A DNA stretch of 64,000 bases, taken from Saturnia japonica. Its lineage: Eukaryota; Arthropoda; Insecta; Lepidoptera; Saturniidae. Shown here in pieces: positions 1 to 10,300 of the stretch (position 1 is the stretch's first letter; every line of letters begins with the position of its first letter). A program made the position numbers and the translations under genes. Below the pieces are notes generated by a model. That model did no database searches and was not told the origin of the DNA. It was given only the letters and a program-made list of their open reading frames with translations. The DNA is taken from the NCBI GenBank assembly GCA_033032175.1, contig CM065308.1, forward strand, positions 21,571,590-21,635,589, written 5' to 3'.

Positions 1-341
1 CTTTAAAAGATCCCGAAACGCATTACTGGTTTGCCGGATAATAAGTTAGAGGACCATGTCAAACGGGTTCTACTGTCAAAAGATGATTATAGGATGGATC
101 ATTATGTAAATTATAGTGATTTCTGAAAATGACTCCCTCTGTTTGCATCCATTAAAAAAAATATTTATATGACTATTAACTGTAAATATTTTTGAACAGT
201 TGAAAAACAAATTTAAAAAAATAAACCCGATCGAGTTTCGAGATTCTTCTCGATGACTGGAATGTTTTTCGAATGGGCAGTAGTTTTTTGACATTCATAA
301 ATGCCTTTTTAGGGCCTAAATTAAATAAAGTTTTTTTTTTA
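1..341 (+). mobile_element. LINE family A, 3' end (non-LTR retrotransposon)
   Basis: This is a 5'-truncated 3' end of a non-LTR retrotransposon. Reading + there are remnants of a reverse-transcriptase C-terminus (LPDNK, then DHVKRVLLSK) followed by a 3' UTR that ends in CCTAAATTAAATAAAG and a T-rich tail. Related copies lie at 34890-36600, 42847-43275 (-), 44940-45340, 54180-54470 (-) and 58290-58420, with short tails at 15240-15310 and 16400-16455. The copy may continue left of the window. Confidence 0.7.
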
Positions 342-450
342 TTATGATGTACTAATAATATTTTTTAATTCTACTCGTGTTTTACGTAATTTAAATGTAA
401 AGAATATACTTTTTTATTTTAAATATCTTTTATAGATTTATTGTTTGTGC

Positions 451-745
451 ATAATCTCACCTGATTTTAAGTAACAATGTGGCCGAAGATGGTAAAACCT
501 TAAGTTTAGTGGGAGGGCTGGTTCTTAAGTCCAGCTGCAGGAGTATACCTATAGGTGCTTGGCGACAAATTTTCAGCTTGAGGGTTTAATTAGCCAGGCC
601 AGCATGACTAAATATACCTTACCATCATGCTATGTTTTCATCACCATTTTTTTTCCACCGGGCGCTCAGGGTCACTGCAAGTATTCGAACTCACGTCGAT
701 CTACGCGGTGTCTTATAAGCTACCACCGAGCCATCATTGCTTACA
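451..745 (-). repeat. SINE-like family 2 copy
   Basis: An interspersed repeat. On the minus strand it starts with a tRNA-like head carrying a Pol III B-box-like GAGTTCGAAT, followed by a body with the landmarks CATGATGGTAAGG and CAGCTGCA. Copies occur at 15925-16165 (+), 18698-18975 (-), 33325-33505 (-) and 39498-39640 (-, truncated). The tRNA origin is inferred from the B box only. Confidence 0.6.
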
Positions 746-3074
746 AATTCAATAATTACGCTCACGAGCTATTTTCGTAGATATCTTTTTTTATAGATAA
801 TTATGAGATGTAGTCAACAAATTACAACATTTTCCGTTTCTATACAACCGAATGACTTTAGAAACAGATGACAAATGGCAGCTGTAAGAGAATGAAGATT
901 TTGTTTTCCATATTTACTTTTTAGGTACTTAGTTCAATGTCTTTGTATTGAATAAAGCCTTTGCAAAACTGTGTAAATATTATTTTGATAGTTTTTTTTT
1001 TTTGTTTATTATCGAAATGGTTATAATTTAGACTTCTTAAAATGAAATGGTATTTGAAAAATAAAAGATTTATCACGAATACACCTTTTAAATGAATATT
1101 AAATTACAAAGATTTCTTTTGGTCTTTAACAACAGTAGAATAATTATTAAATATCGGAACAGCAAGAATTCAAAAGGTACCTTTTGGAAGTAAACATAAT
1201 ATTGAGGGCGCTGCGGTTACGCAAAACTTACTAATCGTAGCCTGTATTGTGGGCGGCAACTGGACCTATTAAAACGAGGCATAACTTAGACGAATTACCT
1301 TTGATTTAATAATATTTCAATACATCGTTACGAGTATTCCTCTATGGAGTAATCATATTATATGTAAGTACATTCAAAAACAATAGTTTCCCAGAATCTT
1401 TTGAAATTCGGTAAAAATGAGCGTCTTTTTTTTCTATCGGATTCTTGTATGAACTCTAGATTATTTCAAAGGATGGATATGTGTAATTCTTTTTTCATTT
1501 TTTTATGTTCAGGGAACAATACGGCATAGGTGGCGCTGTGATCGAGCTATTATTGGTAATTTTGAGTGATTGATAATTATTAACACTGTCCTAGTAACAA
1601 ATCCCATGTCAAAGAAAGTAACATGATTGATTTTGATTTTTTCTTTTGTATCCTTGTTATATTCTTAGTGAGTTTGATTGACACACTCTCAATCAGTGAT
1701 AAAAATGTTACATTTCAGACACTATTAACTCAAGAACTATAATAGATTTTTCGTGGATTTTAGGGTTCTAATTGTTCGAGGGAGGCTTATTAAACATACA
1801 AAATTTCAAGTGTATGGATGGAATAATTTTTGACTTATGGGTGGGTCCAAAGTAGCTCGAAATGGTCCTTGTAAATACACACTGGCCGGTGTTGTCCGTT
1901 CCGAACTTGGTTGACATACACACTGCCGTGTGTCTAAATGACAAAACGTAATCGCAGTCAGGAAAAACAAACCGGTTAAGAAAACACCAACCCTTTTTTG
2001 TAGTGTGTCGTGTCTCGTGACATTGCGTTCTTGTTACAGTTTGCTAGGTTGAATGAATTTCAACTTCAATTACATAGTCCTTAAGTTCAATTCTCATCGG
2101 CGTGTTTGATTAACGCACATTCACAAGGCCGACTTGTTACATTTCATTACGTTTAATGCCAATTTATCTGTTACGCTACATATTTTAATATTTAATATAT
2201 TTTTATCTGAATGATTTGTGTTTATGGGTTCCGAAAGTATTTATCATTTACTTTATCATGTGGGTTCACTTAAATCTATGTTAGTCTAATTACATCTTTA
2301 AAACAAAAAATAAATTATGTACTTATGTACGAAAGTAAGCAAATTGTATATATCTTTGACTAACTGCTGAGAAGAAGGATTATTTACGTAGTTAAGGTCT
2401 TTTCCCAAACCTACGAACTTCAGTCCCAGAATCAAATTTTAATCAAATTAGCAGAATATAAGCCTGTCAGGCTAATTGGGATCATATCTTTTTCCTTAGA
2501 GAAAAAGTTTATAAACGTTTCATTACATTTTTCTTCCGGTGTTCCGGTATTTTATTATAAAAGTTGATAAAACAAAGAAATTTTTTCTTTCAAAATTTGA
2601 AAAATAATTCTTTAATTTAGTCCAGACTTCTTTGTACCATCCAGACTATCCACAATAAAAAGTTATGTTAAATAAAAAAATAAATTGGTGTCTCTTTTCT
2701 TGCAAAAGGTTATCGAAGCCACGATGATTTTCTACGAAATGTACACGAAAAGTGTTTTGCAATTTCTGATATTTTTAGTACTCTAACCTCAGTTGGTCCT
2801 ATAAAGTTTATCTATCCCTATAAGAAAGTGGATCGATTGGCATGAAAAAAAGTTTTTGTGTGCCCATTTTCTTTGTGACTGTACACTTTAAAAAAAACTG
2901 TAAATAAAGGTCAAAACGTCTCAAAAAATTAAAGAAAGTCTCCTCAAAAAGTTCTATATCTACAATGGTTAATGTACCTACCCTTACTGCCCCATCTCAA
3001 AAATCCACTCTGTATAACGAAAGTACATTACTTTGAATGTTTGCCCTCCAATCATGGTTAAACGACTCGACAGT
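746..3074. other. no gene recognised
   Basis: AT-rich sequence with no coding exon or known repeat that I can support. 1850-2050 is less AT-rich and looks unique (a run around GTAGTGTGTCGTGTCTCGTG at 2000-2019), so it could be regulatory, but nothing proves this. Confidence 0.4.
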
Positions 3075-3310
3075 TGTTTTTATATAACTAAGGTGGCAAA
3101 CAAGCACAAGCCCCACCTCATGGTAAGCGGCTACCGTAGCCTATGGACGCTTGTAATACCTGCTCTTGAAACCCTACTCACCACAACCTAAACAAGGTTA
3201 TTTGGATGTGGTCTTCTGTAGGGTGGGACTATTCCAACAGTCGAACTGCCCCAAGTCTCTACCAAATCTCCAAGAAAATTTCTCTATGCCCTACCTCTCT
3301 TAAGTTTCTA
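3075..3310 (+). repeat. interspersed repeat family 3
   Basis: Starts TTTTTATATAACTAAGGTGG and contains the landmarks CAAGGTTATTTGG and TCTGTAGGGTGGG. The same order of landmarks recurs at 25285-25545 (+), 31060-31275 (+) and, inverted, at 59840-60160. No coding capacity is seen, so it is probably a non-autonomous element. Confidence 0.65.
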
Positions 3311-3959
3311 GTGAAATTTGGTATAGAAGCTCATATGTTGTTGAATAAGATATAGTATATATTTTTTATCGGTTAACAAAGCGACCGGCAATATCATAAA
3401 TAGTTTTCAGTAGGTATTTATATTTAGGTATAGCAAACATTTTGAACAATTTGACGTCATACTTGCTCAACAATAAACTTTAATTATCTCTCTAAAATAT
3501 TAATTATTATTTGGAATTGGATTGTAATATTGAAGGCGATAAGTCGCTGTGCGTTGGTATTTACCTCCGGAACTACTCGTACCAAGGTTGAAATCGAACA
3601 TTCACTGGAATGGACAACGCCTTCAATGTCTCGACAATTTTTAGTGTTAACGCGGTACACGAAATTGTATTATGCTGACTCATCATTTATAATCCGGCGA
3701 TTGTCAAATCGCTTGGCAAAAAATTGAAATCCTGTAGGAAGTCACCCGCAATCACTGCATTTGGCATTAGCTCATGACATAGATATTAACATTGGCGTAA
3801 CTAGCATGGATGGCAACCGGGGAGGCAAATAGCGTTCTTGGCTATAGCAAAAAAGGTTGATTAGTTAGCCTTTCTAGTTCCACGACATTTTATTTGAAGT
3901 TAAACGTCTTTCGTCGCGTTTAGTAAAGGATAAAATTAAAATTACAGCATTACGGTTTT

Positions 3960-4155
3960 ACGGGGTGGTAGGGTTTTTTTGCCCGATTGGGTCGCGACCA
4001 CCATGCATGTAGTGAAAAGTCCATCATAGTGACTCGCTTTTAAGTGTCGTGTTTTGGGATCAGCCTGTGCTATCCAGTTAAATTAATGCAGACCGGAATG
4101 ACAGCGGCGACCGTCATTGGATTACGATCTCTCGGTGGTCACCGTTGTGTTAGGA
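3960..4155 (+). repeat. interspersed repeat family 7
   Basis: Landmarks are GGTCGCGACCACCATGCATG, CATAGTGACTCGCTTTT and TCTCGGTGGTCACCG. It recurs inverted at 47345-47500, in part at 6540-6600, and as weaker relatives near 15410-15530 and 41270-41385. It has no ORF. Confidence 0.55.
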
Positions 4156-4761
4156 CTGTACTGTGTTACCATCAGGGGCAGTACCGTCAATTCGCAGTGC
4201 TAATATAAAAAATATATAAACAAATAAATTAATGTTTAGTGAATGATTTTCATTTTTACACTACTAAAAAATTAGTAAAATGAATTCACACTATTAGCAT
4301 TGGTGGCTAACTTCATTATGTTGTTGGAACGCTGGTTATAATATTTGGAGGTGTTTTTGTTTTTATTTATGGATCGAAAAAGAAAAACTGTGCATCGCTG
4401 CGATGCAAGGTCGCAACGCAGTTTTGGGTTCTGGCTCTAAAGTTGACTCTAACTTCTTAAGTACATACATGAGTACCTGTAAACAATTTTTTTTAACACG
4501 CTTTTATTAGCTTCACCTGTATGTATGTATGTATATAACCGACCCCTTTGAGCTCAATTTTGTCCTACTTTGAATGATCAGATTTAATTCAAACTTTGCA
4601 CACCTGTCAAAAGTCGATGACAATGCAATAATCCGATCAAAGCATCCGATTATCCTAATTAGATTCGCCAGGATTAATTAATTTCTTTCCGCATTCTTTG
4701 CATGCGAGTAAGAGAGATAGAGCTAGTGCGCGAACTACGCATGGGTGCAGTTCCACACTTA

Positions 4762-4976
4762 CTCTTTCGGGCATGCAAGGTTGTACAGTTGATCATGCAG
4801 TCATTTATTTGGGTCCGCGATTGTTTGCTGCTGGACAAGCTTATGTGGCACTTAGTCGTGGAAGATCCTTGGACGGTATACGAATTGAAGAACTTGATTG
4901 CTCAAAATTAACAGGAAGAACTCCATGTAACAGTGAAGCATTGAATGAAATGATTCGATTACGAGATAAACCATAA
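4762..4976 (+). pseudogene. Helitron/PIF1-like helicase C-terminal fragment
   Basis: The reading frame encodes GCTVDHAVIYLG, GQAYVALSRGRSLDGIRI and LDCSKLTG, which match the C-terminal end of PIF1-type helicases carried by Helitron transposons (the QAYVALSR box is motif VI of these superfamily 1 helicases). Only about 70 residues remain. The stretch upstream of the GC is not recognisable, so the nuclease and most of the helicase are gone. A possible AATAAAG lies about 150 bp past the TAA. Known of the family: Helitrons capture and move host fragments. Inferred: this is a dead relic. A first exon for gene A at ATGCGA/GTAAGA (4701) inside this region was considered and not adopted. Confidence 0.7.
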
Positions 4977-5364
4977 AATCTACAATCAGTCACAGATTGG
5001 AAATTCACACTCATCCTCATTCTCAGTGCCGCCAACAGATTCGCTCCTATGATTATAATATTATGTAAAGTGATTACGGATTGAAAATTCCATACTCAAG
5101 CATTAATGTGACTGACTGTATATGTAAATAAAGTTGCACCTCTATGTGTCTCGCTGTTTATATTGGCATCATAGAAATCTTTGAATATGTCTTCTTAACC
5201 AAGATACAATCGGAACACATTTGTACATATTAAGGGCGGTTGATAGTTAGCAAATCGAACTAAATAATTTATAGTTTAAAAAATTTAACTAAAAAATGAA
5301 AAATAAATAATAGTTTAAAAAAACTAAAAAACACGCTTTCATAAAAAATCCAACTAAAAAACAG

Positions 5365-5616
5365 AAAATAAAATTTAATAAATTTGATTAAGTACAGTGT
5401 AAAAAAAAATGAATGTACATTATTGTAAAAAAAGCGTGGGGTGTATTCAAAGTGCTTTTTAAGATATTATATTATCGAAGTGATGATTCTTCTACTCATT
5501 ATCTGTCAATAAAATGTTTATAATTATTGACACTATGCACTCCACGCTTTTTTTACAATAATGTACATTCATTTTTTTTTACACTGTACTTAATCAAATT
5601 TATTAAATTTTATTTT
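5365..5616. repeat. near-perfect inverted repeat, 79-bp arms
   Basis: The left arm is 5365-5443, the right arm 5538-5616, with a 94-bp loop. Aligned base by base, the right arm is the reverse complement of the left at 78 of 79 positions; the only mismatch is a G/A next to the inner end of the arms. RNA from either strand would fold into a long hairpin. It has no ORF of note. It could be a fold-back MITE or the paired ends of an element. Confidence 0.85.
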
Positions 5617-6779
5617 TTAGTGATTTCTTTAATTTTATTCACTTCTTTTCTACACAACGCCAAGAACACAAAAATCCTAAGGGCACCTAAATTTACAAAC
5701 ATTTGTTTTAACTCATTTTTTCTCGATGACCCTTATGGTCGTCGTGCCGCTTAAGGGGAATTTGTTTAAGTGTTTCTACGCAAATTTTTTTTTTTCACGG
5801 TTAAGTATTACCCCTATACGGGTGCCACTCAGTGCGGGCTGCCCTTCGCGCCCTCTAGTTATGCCACTTGGTATCAATTATATCAAAGAGCCAGACTTCT
5901 ATTCATCTTTCTGACAAGTTGACTGTACTAAGAGAAAATATTTGAAAATATTTCCTAGTTCCTACGTCTATAGTATGATATGTAGTCAAAATATTATTTA
6001 ATTTAGGCCCAAAGAAGAGACTAACGAACATCAAAGCCATTACCTGCTAGCTAGTCATTAGAATATTTTTTAAACTTTAATAAATATAAAAGATTATATG
6101 TTCCTATATTACTATTAATTTATAAAATGTAGTAAGTAGTATAATGCAATAAGCGACGCAATAAAAATTAAATAATCTTTATTCATTTTTGGGCAACGCG
6201 TCTAACTAGGTGCTTATTAACGTCAGAGTTTATAAATTTATCGTAAGTAATTAAATTTATGCTCTGAAGTAAGTCATTGCGATAATTTTTTCACCATTTG
6301 TATTTTGCTTGCTGTTTAGGACACGACTATTGTGAGTATTGCATGTACTTGACCACCATGGTGGGTAACCACCCGCCTTAGTGGTACTCTTGGCTGTATC
6401 GCGTTCCGACATCACCAGATATATATTTATCCAGTAATCAAGTGGAGATAGCGATCTGTACGGGTACCCAACAACACATGCCAATGTACACATACACATA
6501 TCAAACGGTCAAGAGGCCTACAGACTGGCATAAAAGTGACGATCGTCGATGGTTTCCTGATCTCTCGGTGGTCACCGTTTTGGTCTTTGGCCTAGCCGCG
6601 TAACGACCGAATTTGTATGCGCTATTGAATACACAATACGAGTGATCAAGTCTCGCTGATTTAGGATTTTAAAAAGAGAAGATTTATAAGTTATATGAAG
6701 TGGGCATAACGCTTTTTCCTTACGTGACGATTTCTATAAATCAACTCCTACCGCAAGCTGCGTTATAGACTTTACATAC

Positions 6780-7016
6780 ATACATACAATCATGCCTCTA
6801 TTCCCCGAAGGGTTAGGCAGAGGTGTACTAATGTACATCCACAGTTCGCCGAGTATGTTTTTAAGTCTTAAGGCCATTAATCAGGCCAAAACCAAAATAC
6901 GAGCTGTTCCTGAGAATTTCATTGGAAAACCCCAATTAACACTTTGCTCGACCTGGGAATCGAACCCAGGACCTCGAGCATAGCAGTCGCGCTTGGGACC
7001 ACTAGGTTTATGAGAC
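6780..7016 (-). mobile_element. SINE-1 copy (tRNA-derived SINE)
   Basis: On the minus strand it begins with a tRNA-like head whose B box, GGGTTCGATTCCCAGG, is intact; the A-box region (CCTAGTGGTCC) is slightly altered. The body contains CGAGCAAAGTGTTA, and the tail reads CTCTGCCTAACCCTTCGGGG and then (ATGT)n. Other copies: 10761-11012, 20570-20833 (-), 26815-27055 (-), 31475-31728, 40333-40597 (-) and 51742-51990. This copy ends 51 bp before the 3' splice site of gene A exon 7068-7338. Confidence 0.85.
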
Positions 7017-7067
7017 AGTTCCAAAAATATGTGAATTAGTTATTTAACGTTTAATAATCGTTTCCAG

Positions 7068-7338
7068 ACACTGGTAGTCTGTGCCGCCTGGCTAGCCGTC
7101 CAGGGTCAAGGTCACAACAGTCCGACGACAACCCCAGTCCCGATCCTCAAGCAAATCAACAAGCAGAACGATGACGGCTCATACAGCTACGGTTATGAAG
7201 CTGCAGACGGCTCCTTCAAGATAGAGACGAAGTACCCCAACGGAGACGTCGCGGGAAAGTACGGCTATGTTGACGAGAGCGGGAAACAAAGGGAAATATC
7301 CTATGGAGCCAGCAGTCAGAGAGGATTCGAGCCTCAAG
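7068..7338 (+). CDS. gene A exon 2 (signal-peptide end plus whole RR domain)
   Basis: The acceptor is TTTCCAG just before 7068 and the donor is AAG/GTATTC after 7338. The frame opens ACA CTG GTA GTC and is the only one free of stops. The exon is 271 nt, so it ends in phase 1. It holds the full RR domain in one exon, whereas gene B splits the same domain over two. Confidence 0.87.
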
Positions 7339-10300
7339 GTATTCTTATTATAACATCTTCATTTCTTTCATTCTTTTTATCAAGGCTCTTATGTAGACGG
7401 AGTATGCGTCAACAATATCAGTTATGCTGGTGATATGGTCTTGCTGAGCCCTTCAATTAATGCCATGATAAGTCTGCTTACGACATGTGAGAGGTGCGCG
7501 GAGGCCTACGGGCTGAGATACACTGTTAAGAAGAGTGACGTTAGTCTTTAAACCAGATACTAAAACCTACCCGAATGTACCACATTTGAAACGGATGTCC
7601 CTTAAAGCAAGTTACTAGTTTCAAGTATCTGGGCCACTGGGCTTTCCGATGACTTATAAGATAGACTGGGCATTGGCTGTCCGCTGTAATATGTTAGCTC
7701 GCAGGTTTGCTAAATGCTCGACTGACGTAAAGGCTACGTTATTTACAGCGTATTGTCGGTCGTTCTACACATGTAGTTTGTGAAGCAACAAACCATTCTG
7801 GGCTGATGGGGTTTCCGCGCTACTGCAAAGCTTCGAGTATATTCGCAGAGCCGAGAATTCATGACTTTTACGCCACCATGCGCAAGCGATTTACCTCACT
7901 CATGCGCATAGTACGCGCCAGCCCTAACAATAAATGATGGGACATTGGGTACGCCTACATGCCACTGTAGTGTTCCATTAATAATTCGTTTTCTTTTTTG
8001 TTGTTTTCCTAGTAGATGTTGTTTGTATACTAACCTAATAGACTTTTATCTGAGTAAAAAAATTTATTTAATTATTTATAGTTGCTATTACTAGTGACTT
8101 TTCGCGCCACCTATTGCAGATTGGTTGTATTAATACAGAAACCTTTACAAGTGTGCGCACAGCAACTCCGAAAAGTTTAATCGAAATCGGAGCAATTGTT
8201 TAGCAACGAATAGGGGAAAAATAACTATAATTTTTTTTTAACTACTAGCTAGCCCCGCAGACGTTGGTTTGTTTTTTTCAATAGTCAATAGCTCGACTAC
8301 AGTGCGAGCTATCCCTATTTTTTCCCAGGACAATAACGAATAAAACAAAATAATAATTATGTATATACATCGTTCGAATCATGATTTATTGTCTACAGTT
8401 TATAAAAAATAAATAGAAAAGAGCAATTTCAGTTATTCCAATTTTCTGGGTAAACTTTTCTTTACGTTAAAACCCTTATTCGGATTATTACCAATGAACA
8501 AAGGTTTATCTAAATCGGTCCAGCCGTTCTCAAGTGATGCGCTTGCCAAACAGAATAGCACTTCAGTTTTATTTAAATAGATGTCCTAATAGTGAGTCAA
8601 GTACAGAATTGACCTACGCTGCTTGCTTCGTAATAATTATATTATCCGTGTAAAAAATAAAACATTTTTTTTAATATAAAATAATTCTTCCATTTAAGCT
8701 GGCGTCAAAAGTAAATTAAAGCAATACAAATCTTACAGGATTGACTTTCAGCATAAATTATAATTTTTCAGTTTGCACAATTACTTAATTTGTTTTTTGT
8801 TTTTTTTTTTTCACAATATACCTATTTGATGTTAAATTTAATCAACGGATGAAGGACGCACGTTCCGCCGCAGAACTTGCTTAGAATTAATAATAATATC
8901 ACTGAAAGCAATGAAATTTTTGCATAACCTTACAAGGTATAGCAAATCAAATAGGCCAATTATAAATTATTAAGACAGAAATAAATAAGACGCTATTAAC
9001 ATTGGCATTGAAATATGTATGCATATAGATATATGTATTCATATGACTCTTTTTCAAACACGTTAATTGGGATAAGCAATGGTTTACCATGTACAAGTGT
9101 GCTCTATGGGTTTACCTATTTCCTATCACTCTTGAGTAATCTTGGCGTGCAATGGGTTAATTAGGTATATCACATCAATTGTACAAGGTGTCCAGAAAGG
9201 GTATCGGGTATTTGTAAGTTCAATGAAACAAAAATTATTTGTATGCAATAAAAAAGTTTATTGTTTATTATTAGCATATGAATTGGAGAATTATTTGGAA
9301 AAGATGATGTTATCCAAATGATGACCGTTACGTTGCTGGCACTCTTCTAAACGGAAACGAAGATTGGCGATAACACGTTGACACATAGCTATCGATATTG
9401 CTGCCATTTCTGACATGATGTTTTGCTTTAACTGGGTTAGATTCGTCGGATTGTTTTGATAAACCTTACTTTTAAGGTATCCCCATGCAAAATAGTCAAG
9501 CGGGCTAAGGTCGGGGCTTCTGGGAGGCCAGTTGATGTTACCCCTTCGCGAAATGACTTTATTAGGGAATAATTCGTTAACAACTTCCATTGAGTCATTT
9601 GAGGTATAGCAAGTGGCCCCATCTTGCTGGAACCACGTTCTTGAGTTGAAACCTGCAAACTCCTGCAACTCTGGGACCAAAAAATTTCGCAACATATCGC
9701 AATAACGGTCACTATTCACATTAATTGCTCGGCCTCGTTGATCTTCATGAAAATAAGGACCAATTATGCCTTTAGCAGACATAGCGGCCCAAACAACGAC
9801 CTTTGGGCTATGCAGGGGTCGTTCATGCTTTCGTCTCGGATTCTCCACTGCCCAGTACCGACAATTCTGCTTATTAACATGACCATTCAGGTGAAAATTT
9901 GCTTCGTCACTGAACAGTATGTTGTTAAAGTTGTTAAATCGCTGCAGCATTTCGTTCGCAAAATTCAGTCGATTAGCATAGTCCGTATCCTTCAATTCTT
10001 GAACCAATTGAATTTTATAGGCTTTTAGATGTAAGTCTTTCTTTAAAATCGAATGTAAAGACGATTTTTTGATGTTCAACGCTTGGCTTCGCTTTCGGAT
10101 GGATAAAGACGGATTTTGACGAACCGACGCCTCAACTTCTTCAATTGTTTCTTCATCGCGAACTGAACGAGGACGACCAGAGTTTTGAATTTTAACTGTC
10201 GCACCTGTATTCTCGAACATCCTGATCCATTTCCTAATGCTATCGTCACTTGGCGCGTGGCGTGTACGATATTCCGCACGATAGAGACGTTGAGCAGTCA

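Noticed and set aside
2844..2910. ATG ORF MKKSFCVPIFFVTVHFK as a signal-peptide exon
   Set aside because: It already contains a full hydrophobic core, has no donor in phase with exon 7068, and gene A exon 2 carries its own hydrophobic segment.
4701..4706. ATGCGA/GTAAGA as exon 1 of gene A (would give MRTLVVCAAWLAVQG)
   Set aside because: The phase fits and the signal peptide would look good, but it adjoins the Helitron-like relic, has no TATA box and no other support; such a short match is likely by chance.
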